A DNA stretch of 64,000 bases, from assembly GCA_903813345.2 (NCBI GenBank), contig CAIIXF020000011.1, positions 28,262,166-28,326,165 of the forward strand, given 5' to 3'. Under the pieces are notes generated by a model. The model did no database searches. It saw only the letters and a list, made by a program, of their open reading frames with translations, and had not been told where the DNA came from. Source of the DNA: Owenia fusiformis (lineage: Eukaryota; Annelida; Polychaeta; Sabellida; Oweniidae). The position numbers and the translations under genes are program-made. Shown here piece after piece: positions 21,948 through 50,745 of this stretch; the first letter of the stretch is position 1; each line of letters starts with the position of its first letter.

Positions 21948-24900
21948 CACTGGGGGGTATCGTGATGCAACAACACCGTGTTGTTGCATCAAGATGGCCA
22001 GACTTCCGGTGATAGATTTTCGTACGATGTTTTGTTTTCCCAATTTACACCCATTTCTAGGACGAGTTGCTCAATAATCATACACATGCAGTTAGCGCAG
22101 GATCTATATTTTAAAAAACTGTCATTGGTATACATGTAGCATCATCAAGAAGCGATAAATTCGTGGTTTTAATTCCTCACTATTGATGCAACAACACCAC
22201 TCTGTTTCTTATCGATGATGCAACAACACCAATGTGTTGATGCAAAAACGCCAATATAATGTATCATTGAACAACAAGAGAAACTGTTTTATGTTCTGTT
22301 TACAGGTGTAGGTCGGGACATGAATAAAACGCGTGAGTCAGTGGTCCATGAACGAAACGTATTTTGTTTGGTTTCTTTGTCTATATCAAAGTTAAAAGGA
22401 TATACAAGGCAAACTAAATAAAGTACAGAATCCCCGGGTGGCAATCTCATTGATATTGTATCTGAAAAATAAAGATTATACATTTTCTAAATTAAATGCC
22501 CTTGATTTACCGTATGGAAATTGCTTACAAATAACTAATTAAATTTTGGAAAGACAACAGATATCAGTCATTTTGTGTTGTTAGTACCTCAATTGAAATA
22601 CTCAATTCTGATTGGTTGATGAGCGGGCAACAAAATGTATTGTTAGTACCTCAACTGAAATATTCGATTCTGATTGGGTGGTTAGCGGTCAAAATTATGT
22701 ACTGTTGACCGCTACTAGGTACTGTTGACCGCTACTTCTGAAAAAAAGTTTCATGACGTCACAAAATAACATGGAAGACGGACACTTTGTAAACGTTGAT
22801 GAAAATGACTTTACTAGGCGACAAGTATAGCAAAAATACAAATAGAAACTTAAAGTTAACATTAATTCACTAAAGAGTACGAACTGATGTGCCAAATACA
22901 TAGTTAAAGGTGCAATAATTAGTGCAGAGGGGTCATTCAACGATCATGGACCAGTGTCAAAATATATTTAAGTTTGGATATTCCATCAAGACTAACATCT
23001 ATTTTTATTATCTACAAAGAAACCCCCTAGATAAACATTATTTTAGCTGATATTCCTCTTGAAACATGGTGGATCTTAAAAATATAAAAGTGGAAGTCCC
23101 CTTTTTGAAGCTTTGAACTGAATTTACACTTCTTAATGCTAAAATTGATAATTTATCCATACATTTTAAGAAAATAGGTATGTCAAAGAAGATGTTAAAC
23201 CAAATGTTGCCTTGATAGCTCAGAAAAAATGAAAAAACTTTCCTATTTTCTCTACAGTCCTTATTGCCCCTTTAAGCTACTTGCACTGTCTCCATATTTT
23301 CTAAAAAAAATATTGCTAACGTGGTTCGGAGAAAACGTTGTGAAATGAAGCCATGCCGATTGACGATTGTCGTCTTATGTGTATTATTAGTTTACTCGGA
23401 CTAACAAAAAAATTGTAGACCTCTCCATTCGATCAACCGTCAAAATCATACACCTCGACTGTAAACCTTGAAACTACTGTTGACCTCGACCTTCGGTCTC
23501 TGTCAACAGTAGATTTTCGGTTTACAGTCTCGGTATACAATTTTGCCAGTTGACCTTAAGAGAGATCTACAATTGTATATTATATCCTTCAACTTATTAT
23601 ATTCTTCGGACTAACAAACAATTGTTAACCTCTCTATTCGGTCAACTGGCCAAAGTGTATACCTCAACAGTAAACCCTGAGAGTACTGTTGACCTCGACC
23701 TCCGAACTTTCAAGGATTACAGTATCGGTATACAATTTTGCCAGTTGACCTCAAGAGAGGTCTACAATTGTATATTGTATATCCTTTATAATCCCATCCA
23801 AAGTATGATGTCATATATCAAGTTGAAGAGTTGTATACGCTGCTCAGGAGTTTACGCTATCCAGGAGTTATACATCGTTCTCAAGAGTTGTATAGGATGG
23901 GTGTTGGTTTAATGATATTGCAGTTATACAATGCTATTATATAACGGTTATTTACTGAGAGGGATTCAATATTGGTTTTATTCCGAGAGACAATATGATA
24001 TTTCCCGAGGGCCCGGGATATCTGGGATAACTGTGCCCCTATCAATTTACCTTTTTGAGCCCTAAATCTTATCACTTTTGTTTACCTTTTTACTCAGTCG
24101 GAGAGAAGGAATCCAAAGAGAGCAATAATTCTACATGTGCGTCGTGCAAGATTTCCATTAAACGTGTAACTAAACGGCCTCTCTAATAAAGTCAATTAGA
24201 CGTTTTTACACGCTGGCTCTCCAAATTGGAGGAAATAAAGAATCATATCATATTATATCATAGATGAAGCAATCATCCATCAACATAAGCTCACGAATGT
24301 CACAGTTAAACTGTTTTAGTTATAATTTGATAAACAATGGTAACGTGCATCTACTAGTTTATCACTGTTCCACAGATGGATGACAGATAATATCAAATAG
24401 CTCATTATGTTTACCGAGAACGAAAGATGTTTGTCCACCATTTTGAATGATACTAACTGGAGTCAGGGTCATCAAGCTATAGAACAGTGGTTTATGAAAA
24501 TAGATTGGGTTACCATGTTAAAGGCGATTGAACAACGTCCAGTACATTATAATATGTAAAAGTATAAATTTTTGAAAAAACATATAAAGGATCTTCGCCC
24601 GCAGGACGTGTATTTTGAATGCCTTGAGAAGAACGCAAATATGGGTAGGCTAATGGGAAACGGTGTTGCAATAGTAGCATTTAAAAATCTGTTCCTCTCG
24701 AGATTTACGGTCTTCTGAAATTATACTATTAATTGGTGTTGCTGCATCATTGCTCAAATCTAGAGGAGTGTTGTTGCATCTTCAGTTTGGTGTTGTTGCA
24801 TCAATAGTGAGAAACTAAAACCGTGAACTTATTGCTTCTTGCTGATGGTACATGTATACTAATGACAGTTTCTTTGAATATAGATCGTGCGCTAACTGCA

Positions 24901-25038
24901 CGTGTAAAGTTATTGAGCAACTCGTCCTAGAAATGGGTTTAATTGGGGAAACAAAATATCGTACGAAAATCTATCACCGGAAGTCTGGCCATCTTGATGC
25001 AACAACACGGTGTTGTTGCATCACGATACTCCCCAGTG
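21948..25038. mobile_element. 3.1-kb TIR element with a GATGCAACAACACC motif array
   Basis: Ends CACTGGGGGGTATCGTGATG and the inverse CATCACGATACTCCCCAGTG. Inverted arms are about 300 bp (21948-22255 and 24730-25038). At each tip is a 27-bp palindrome, GATGCAACAACAC-N-GTGTTGTTGCATC (21964-21990 and 24996-25022). Further copies of the motif lie inside each arm. Flanking 8-mers TTCTTGTT and TTGTTGTT differ at one base, so a hAT-like 8-bp duplication is possible. No transposase frame is visible. Confidence 0.75.
23397..23795. repeat. Two tandem ~210-bp units inside the 3.1-kb element
   Basis: CGGACTAACAAA (23397 and 23607) through TACTGTTGACCTCGACC to CGGTATACAATTTTGCCAG (23531 and 23729) and CTACAATTGTATATT repeat in the same order. 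Each unit can fold on itself (TACTGTTGACC with GTCAACAGTA). Related sequence lies at 22575-22740 and in a CAPS2 intron at 41812-42110. Confidence 0.65.
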
Positions 25039-25370
25039 TTGTTGTTTCTTTAAATTTTAACGACCATGCCATCTTGTTATCATTCTTATAATTGTAAGAG
25101 CACTGAACGTAAAGCATGTCATATTCTCTGGGATTTTGGCAACTATTATGTAACATTATGAGTCATTAAGTACAAACAATAGAGTACAAATAAACTGAAA
25201 AGCATCTTTTTGAATTTATCTCACTAGCTAGATTCCTCCTCACTTTCTCTTCAATTGGGTTGTTTGTAAATAATGATTTTATAAGACAAATACTCTCCAA
25301 TAACCAAATTAATGTAAATTGTTTTGTTAATAATTCTGTTCTCATATAATTTTATTCTGCTAAGTGCAGG

Positions 25371-25833
25371 CCTTCTAGACTTCCAACAATGCGAACGTCA
25401 GTTCTGACATCGCGAACTACATTCTTTGCACTCGAACCACGATTCTCACATCGCGAACGCAAAATCTTCAACCGCGTACCACCATTTCCTTGTTCCCGAA
25501 CCAATTTCTCCACTCGCGCACAGAAATCCGTAACCGCGAACCACATCCCTAATCGAAAACAATTCGTTTCCTTGTTTCATTAAGTTGACTGTTGACATCG
25601 TCATATTGGCATATAACTTGGAATCCCAAACTCCTGGATGTATAATGTACAAATTGTTCGCGGTTACGGATCTCTGTGCGGAAGGGGACAAATTGGTTCG
25701 GGAACAAGAAAATGGTGGTGCACGCACTGCACGGTAAAAGATGTTGCGTTCGTGATGTGAGAATCGTGGTTCGAGAGCAAGGAACGTAGTTCGCGATGTC
25801 ATTATTGACGTTCGCGTTGTTGGAAGTCTACGA
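25371..25833. mobile_element. Foldback element, ~460 bp
   Basis: The left arm (CTTCTAGACTTCCAAC, then repeated GCGAAC-NNNN-TTCT blocks) is inverted at the right (GTTGGAAGTCTACGAAG). Arms are about 180 bp. It is absent from the matching position of copy 1 (near 16770). AAGTG flanks both sides, possibly a 5-bp duplication. The long minus-strand frame through it is an artefact of the repeat. Confidence 0.72.
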
Positions 25834-26456
25834 AGTGGGCATAACTTTTGGAAATGTGCACCATTATATTGTTGTTCTTCCAAGATATCACAGGCTTTCC
25901 GTGTTGCGACAATTTTTTCAATTCATTTTTATTGCACTTTCAAAGTGCAATATCGTCATCATTTTGTTTATCAATTAACTTGACTTATCTCCAAAAGACA
26001 GTCCGTTCTAAACTTTCATTGCAAGAAACATCAGAAAGTTCAGATTAATCCATCAAATATTTTGACTAAAAACGTACCCTACGTGCAGAGTCTAGTTAAA
26101 CTACACGACGAAGCTCTCTTTTAAGAAGTGAATCCAAAGGGTACTTAACACATGTAGACAAGATTTAAATTGCTTACCTAAAATTCTTCCAGCATGCCCA
26201 GACTCTTTCATTCAAAGAAAAACATCCCTGCAAGTTTTAAATCAAATCGACAAAATTGACATGTAAATATCCCCCAGCATTGATCAGTTGATCTTCAGAG
26301 TGAATGCTTGGAGAACTCCCAAATATCTGGACCGAAAATAGCTTTTTTATCACCCATGAACATACTGTTCTCCCACTAATATTTGACGCTGTTATATTTC
26401 GCTAATTTTTATTTTTTTTTAAATTTCCCTGCTTTTAATCTCCGCGGATTTGTCAT

Positions 26457-27603
26457 ACAGGATCACCCTTTCGGGGTCCGCGCATTATACCGAAAGCCAG
26501 TATACCGACCCGCATTGTACCGAAAGGCGTTATACCGAATGCCATAATTATACCGACGCACATTGCAGTATGTTGTAAAGTTTTCCTGCGTGTACCCTTT
26601 GAGACAATGCAAGTGCAACTTAATTGAGACAAATTAGCGATCGAACACATATTTAAAGTTTATTTGGAGTAAAATATTAGACATTTTTATAAGTTTTGAT
26701 ACATGATATCCATTAATTAGAATTGACGGAAATGCTTACAAACGAGAGAACATGTATTTTGAGAGAACGCAACCTGTCATCAGAGATAGAAAAGCCGCCC
26801 ATTCGTTTGTCTAATTGTCCGTCTGTATTTATTCGGAAAACAACTCAATAGTTTAAAGGAATACGCCTAATGGCCATAGGACGTCGGATTTAGAACAATC
26901 TTCGAAAATGGAAGCCAATTAAAAAAAGTTGCATACATTTATTCCGTGTTGTCTACCCTTTAATTCAAGGATCCCTTCTCGAAGGGTAGAAAAACGGGAT
27001 AAAAAATGTAAAAAGAAAATACAGTAAATTGAACTGAAATTAAATGTAATGCATTAAGTAATAGATGATAAAATATTTTCACGAACTGACAATATCACGT
27101 ACATTTTTATGATTTGAAATACCTAGCCAACATATACAACGCTCAACGCACCATTGGAAAGATTATCTTGTTTTCTTTTTTCTCCTTAATTTCTAACAGA
27201 AGTGAATCAACTATTACGCATTGAATTTTATTAATAGATGACAAAACATTTTTTGCTGACTGACAATATAACATATGATTTGAAATAGCGAGCCACATGT
27301 ACAAACCATTGGAACGCTTGTTTAGTGTTCTTTAATCTCCAACCAAAACCAAATCGAATCAGGTGTTCAGGGACTGGGAAATTAAGTGTTACGCACAGAA
27401 CTTTAATAATAAATCACGAAATATCTTCGCAAGATATCAACAATTACGTATATCTTAATGTCCATGATATGAAATACATTGTATTCTTAAATCTTTTTGA
27501 TCCAAACTTACTGCATAAATAAGTGGCACTTTTTTGCAGACGTACATTAATGGGTTTCGGTATATACGCGTCGGTATAATGAGGTGATGCCGATCCGCCT
27601 GCC
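26457..27603. mobile_element. Probable TIR element with TATACCGA motifs
   Basis: The left end (CAGGATCACC, then CATTATACCGA) resembles the inverse of the right end (TCGGTATAATGAGGTGATGC). ATACCGA-type motifs occur five times at 26485-26560 and twice, inverted, at 27553-27579. The interior has three diverged tandem units of about 165-215 bp starting near 27045, 27220 and 27390 (AATAGATGACAAAAC, CTGACAATAT, TGATTTGAAATA). No coding frame. Confidence 0.5.
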
Positions 27604-27655
27604 AATGTCAATACTCATAGCTTGCAGTTGAAGGTTCTTTCTATTTGTTGGACTA

Positions 27656-28357
27656 TTACACTAGCGCGCTAAGACGTCTCAGCTAAAACGTTTTAGCGTT
27701 AAAACGTTTTACAAATGTAATGTAAATCCAGATTTACTCAAGAGCTCTCGGCTAAGAGCGCTTAGCTAAAACGTTTTAAGACCCTAGTCATAGCCAAGAC
27801 GTATTAGCGTGAAAACGTTTTACGAAGTAAGTGTAAACCCATCGGTTTTAGCTAAGAGCTCTTAGCCCGGTTTTTTGCGTTGCGCCGAACGAAACATTTG
27901 AAACTTTCCATTTACATATGTCGCAATGCATGGTCCTTTATTTTGTCTTATCCCTTGTTCCCAATATCATCCAAAAATTATTGAGAAGAACTTATTTGCC
28001 TGGCGATTTAGCCTATCATAATCCTAATTTATGCATAAAATCTTCCTGCTCTCTTTCATGCTTTTAACAATGCTGTCTTTAGGACATATCTTTCTTAAAC
28101 CGATGCATTCTTTAGTACAAAGTCGGGTACAAAGTATAGAAGCGGGAAAGGAATAGCTATATTGACTGAACCGTCCTTCAACCAGTACTGAACTGTTTTT
28201 TTTTCATTTTACATGTATACCTACACTAAGACGCTTTAGGAAAACAGGTGTAAACTCGAATAATTCCTAAGACGTCTTGAAAATGGTAATGTAAAATCAA
28301 CTTAATTTTTCTAAAACGTTTTAGCCAAAACGTGTTGAAATGCTGCGCGTAGTGTAA
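27656..28357. mobile_element. TIR element with an array of AAAACGTTTT palindromes
   Basis: Ends TTACACTAGCGCGC and GCGCGTAGTGTAA. Palindromes with an ACGT core (CTAAAACGTTTTAG, AAGACGTCTC, AAGACGTCTT, AAAACGTTTTAC) occur about ten times, clustered near both ends. Flanks TTGGACTA and TTGGGCTA (one base offset, one mismatch) may be an 8-bp duplication. No coding frame. Confidence 0.65.
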
Positions 28358-28376
28358 ATTGGGCTACTGAGTCCTG

Positions 28377-28551
28377 GCCCGTAGCCAGGATTTGCCAAGG
28401 GGGTCACACTTTTTGAAAAATTCCAGGGGGGTTCACTTGTGACAATTCTGATCCAAAAATGGCCAAAATCACTTAAAAAGTGCTCACTGAATGGTGAAAA
28501 ACTGCATGATTTTGAAAGATTTTATGGCCAGGGGGGTTCCTGGCTACGGGC
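28377..28551. mobile_element. Small TIR element, 175 bp
   Basis: Starts GCCCGTAGCCAGGA and ends TCCTGGCTACGGGC, with CAAGGGGGT and GGGGGGTT just inside the two ends. Short AT-rich body without a frame. Confidence 0.7.
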
Positions 28552-29032
28552 ATGGAGTCTCTCAGCCCCATGAACGAAATCCCCGGGGATTTGGCTCAAA
28601 AAGGGAGTGGGGTCAGAGTGATCCCCCGCGGATGCCCATGCTTATGTTATTGATATATCAAAGTGTGATTCAAACTTATATAATCAAATGAGTCTAGTTA
28701 TGACGGCATCGTTCGGCGAGCTCGGAATCCCCGGGAATAAATGAATTAGAAACCAAGGAAACACCGAACGAACTGCTTCAAGATATGCACTGAACGAACA
28801 GCTTACGGCTCTGTGAAAAAATAAACAAATTTAAAAATATAGGTAGATTAATGGAATTTACAGCGTTCTGGTAAATCTAGGTAAATAAACAATGAATCAT
28901 ATTCATTCACATATTTTTGATCATTCTTTAGACATTGGAATCGATACTCAGAGGTTGATATTGATGCCAATATATATTATGGACGATTTGTTTGATTTTT
29001 CTCAGAATTTTATTTGAATTTTTTTATGAACA

Positions 29033-29426
29033 TTGAGTCCATTTCACTGTTTAACTGCGTCAGTAAAAGCTAAAAAATAAGAAATTAAAATATCATTTTG
29101 CAATAATGTATGGAAAAATATATTCCTTTTGTACACGAATGACATTTGTATATCTTGGATTGCTTCTAGTTTGGCTTATAAAGTGTGTGGCCTCTTTTAT
29201 TTGGATGCTTCTCTGCCATGTTAGTTTCAATAAGATTAACATGGCTGAAATTCTTCAAATTACAAGACGGCACAGGCTTATTGCACAAAAAATAAAAAAT
29301 CTGAAATATACAAATGTCATTCATGAACATTATGAATATACTTTTCCATATATTATTGCACAATGGTCTCCCAATTTCTTATTTTTGCCGTTCTACTGAC
29401 GCAATGAAGCAGTGAAATGGACTCAA
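29033..29426. mobile_element. Foldback MITE, 394 bp
   Basis: Starts TTGAGTCCATTTCACTG and ends CAGTGAAATGGACTCAA. GCGTCAGTA and TACTGACGC pair just inside, and TTGCAATAATGTATGGAAAA pairs with TTTTCCATATATTATTGCA further in. The open frame inside (29106-29399) is a by-product. Confidence 0.75.
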
Positions 29427-29570
29427 GTCTAGTTTGCTCTGCGTGCAAAGTCTAGTAATAACCTACCCTCTGGCTAGTAAATACTGTATTGCCATATAGA
29501 AAGTCGTCTGTATTTCCATATATTGGCTATATGGGGACGACGGACGTCGTGCCGCTAAAATGGGTCACTT

Positions 29571-29840
29571 TTTGGCCGAAAAATGTGACCTAGATGTGGG
29601 TCCCATTTTGAAGAAAAAACTACATATGGGTCCTATTTTGATGAAAAAATCCGTAGAACTGGGTCTACTTTTTGAAAAATACTCAAACTGGTTGTGTTTT
29701 TGAAAAAATTACCTGAAGTGGATCTTGTTTTTTAAAAATAACCTTGAACAAGTGGGTCTATTTTTGAAAGAAAAAACCGTAGGTGTGGGTCCATTTTTTG
29801 AGAAAAAAATCTCTAGATGTGGGTAGATATTTTGAGTCTC
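29571..29840 (+). repeat. Degenerate ~40-bp minisatellite
   Basis: About seven units of the form GTGGGTCYATTTTTGAA-AAAAAA-CNGTAGA. Units differ by small changes. It ends before a run of 15 C at 29876-29890. Confidence 0.75.
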
Positions 29841-29890
29841 AGCGGCACCCCCCTGTACAAAAATTTGACCAGTACCCCCCCCCCCCCCCA

Positions 29891-30988
29891 GCGGTAAACA
29901 TCACTCCAAAAATCTCCATAAAATATGGGATACAATAGGCCTAAGGCAGTGACTCCATATTCCATTGTACTTTCACATTGTACAAATATTATCTGTTGGT
30001 CCATTGTTATTTTATTTCTTTATTAGGGATAGAAACAAATAGTCAAATACTCAAGACCAAATAGATGTCTGATGTAAAATTTTAATGGCAAAATATTATG
30101 CATGTATTTATGGTTGGCTTGGGAGGCACTATCCTGCCATCAATTGAAATATTTCTGGAAGTACATGTATGGAAGCTGTATGCGTATCATCTGTCAACTC
30201 TCTTTCAAAAGAAAAATGGCGCTGAGCTAAAACTGAACTTATTGTACAATTTCAAAGAGACAACTGAATCAGTCACAGAATTTATGATAGGGGATGGCAC
30301 ATGACTCATGTGACATGAGCCACCCTGTCAGCCATCATCTCAGATTCGAACCCTCTATGCCAGGGGTAAACCAGGACTTTATCCCCCCAGGAAATATTGT
30401 CCAAGTTTGTATTGACACCTTCCAACTGTGTAGGTTCATGTCAGCATTTGGTAACCATTATCCAAGTTTGAGGAGCATCATTTCATTATCCATCATCTGT
30501 TTACTCATTTCATTTTCCTGTTACCTATCAACTCAGTTTTTCATACCTGTCTCATCCAATCAAATACTTAGCGTCAGTCCATTCGTTAATCAAATCACAA
30601 CATTTTTTAAATTGACCAATCACAACCTTTGGTAATTTCTGGATATTTTGAGTTGATGATCCTGAATCGGGTTGAGGTTTGAATCTGGTTTACCTAGGGA
30701 ATGCTTGAGGTTGAACAGGGATTAGCTGGCCAACGACTGTACATTATGAGCAGTTAGTATTTGTGATATCCTATTATAATATTATAATTGTTGCTTATCA
30801 TTTAGGTTCTTATGAGTGGTATAATTCATTCTGAATACATGTACATGTTCTTTTGTCTTCAACCAATACAGTTTATCAATAAATAAGTGAGTTTTAATAT
30901 TGGTTGAAGTAAGTCTTTTAATGTGGTACAAAATATATTTGGAAAACATTGATTTTCTTTTTATTATTTATGTTGTGGTCACTTTCAG
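29891..30988 (+). other. Upstream region of the CAPS2-like gene
   Basis: No coding exon is recognised. The transcription start and any 5' non-coding exon of the downstream gene may lie here, since the first coding exon is preceded by a good acceptor (CACTTTCAG, ending at 30988). I cannot place a promoter. Confidence 0.35.
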
Positions 30989-31011
30989 CACAGTTGTCAG
31001 AGAGCATAACT

Positions 31012-49414
<18,403 letters not shown>

Positions 49415-49479
49415 GGACTAAATTAAGACATTGTGCGATTTGATTTGATGTTTCTGTCTAGTGGGATGAAGGATGAAAT

Positions 49480-49800
49480 GTAACAGAGGTGCTACAGGGG
49501 TGGTGATGATCAAAGGGATGAAGTGTTATAGGGGAGGAAGTGTTCAAAGAGGGGAGGTTTTCAAGGGGAGGAGGTTTTACAGGAAAGGAAGTGTTCAAGG
49601 GAAGGATGTGTTACAGGGGAGGAGGTGTTCAAGGGTAAAAGGTGTTACAAGGGAGGAAGTGTTCAAGGGGAGGAGGTGTTACAGGGGAGGAAGTGTTCAA
49701 GGGGAGGAGGTGTTACATGGTTGGAGGTGTTCAATGGGAGGAGAAATAACAGGGGAGGAATGTTGAAAAAGATGGTTTTATAGGAGGTTGGGTGTTGAAG
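49480..49800 (+). repeat. 34-bp G-rich minisatellite after the CAPS2-like stop codon
   Basis: Units alternate GTGTTCAAGGGGAGGAG and GTGTTACAGGGGAGGAA (34 bp per pair). It begins about 65 bp after the stop, so it is probably in the 3' UTR or just beyond. The open frame through it is not a gene. Confidence 0.8.
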
Positions 49801-50294
49801 GGGAGGGAGTAAGCAGAGGTATTTTATCGGTTATTAGACAAGAGTACATTTCTTTTTACCAGCTTGCTAGTCTAGAAAGAATTATTAGGTTGACTTTCTT
49901 TCCTTTAATGGAGGCCTTTTGGGTCATATTTCTCATGGTAGGCTGCATGACGTTACATACAAGCCTGAATTATACAAAAGATCCACCCAGCTATATAGAT
50001 CATTCAACCTTACCCACCTTATTAATGCTCTACTACTATGACCTCAATTTCTCTTAACATAAATAAGCATCAAGAGCCAAGTGACTTCTTTCAACTCTCC
50101 GATTTAAGTCTTGTTCTTGTATTGGTCCCAGATATCTCCGTCCATTTTTACACGTGCAAGAATCATAAGTCATACATTTCGAGAACCTTCGTGCGAAATC
50201 ATTGCTTCTTCTTCTCTTCTCTTGAAATCATTGAAACAATGTGTCGTCTCAAGTCTTGTAGTGTGCATGTCACAAACATTATCATGATATCACT

Positions 50295-50455
50295 TTTATT
50301 GTGATAAATACCAACATTCCAGTTACTAGTATCACTATTATTGTGATAAATACCAACATTCCAGATGGTATCACTATTATTGTGATAAATATCAACATTC
50401 CAGGTAATTCTATCACTATTATTGTGATAAATACCAACATTCCAGGTATCGGCCA
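50295..50455 (+). repeat. Four units of a 39-42-bp tandem repeat
   Basis: Each has TATTGTGATAAATACCAACA followed by TTCCAG; starts near 50299, 50341, 50380 and 50422. It reads open in several frames, which is a property of the repeat. Confidence 0.8.
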
Positions 50456-50745
50456 TATCAACATTTTTACAGTAGTTAATACATTTCAATTTTAATTATA
50501 TCTTCCTATTTTTGTCATGCCTGTTGTTGACAAACAAAATAGTACTTATCAGAGCTCAGATATATGAATCATATACTGGTAGCTCATTCATTCCATTTCA
50601 ATATGATGTACCATTCATGTTTTATTTAAATAATTTATTCTGTGTTTTGTTTGTGATTTTATTTAATTGATTGCATCCTGTGATAACAAACAACAAAGAT
50701 AAGTAAATAATGCAAATTATAATTCTCTAAATAATGTGTTGTTTT

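Larger units (their letters stand above)
13565..26310 (+). repeat. Tandem segmental duplication carrying the two Kelch-like genes
   Basis: Copy 1 runs from about 13565 to 17165 and copy 2 from about 17166 to 26310. Matching landmarks in order are: GATAGGATATCTTCAA (13577/17172), CAATGATCCCCAATTACTA (13643/17486), the coding exons, GGACCATTTTTCAAA in the 3' flank (16502/20000), and GAATTC/GAATTT-ATCTCAC (16626/25213) with GTGGGCATAACTTT (16778/25837) further on. Copy 1 carries an extra repeat at about 13705-14440. Copy 2 carries insertions at about 17225-17480, 19531-19865, 20065-25155 and 25371-25833. Confidence 0.75.

Noticed and set aside
25352-25883. 145-residue minus-strand frame and its partners
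   Set aside because: It lies wholly in the foldback element and is produced by GCGAAC-type subrepeats.
29106-29399. 97-residue open frame
   Set aside because: It lies inside the 394-bp foldback MITE and has no domain.
30290-30400. tRNA-like B box (TTCGAACCCT) in reverse orientation
   Set aside because: No A box at the right distance and no cloverleaf could be drawn.
49473-49766. 97-residue open frame after the CAPS2-like gene
   Set aside because: It is the translation of a 34-bp minisatellite and only mirrors the DNA repeat.
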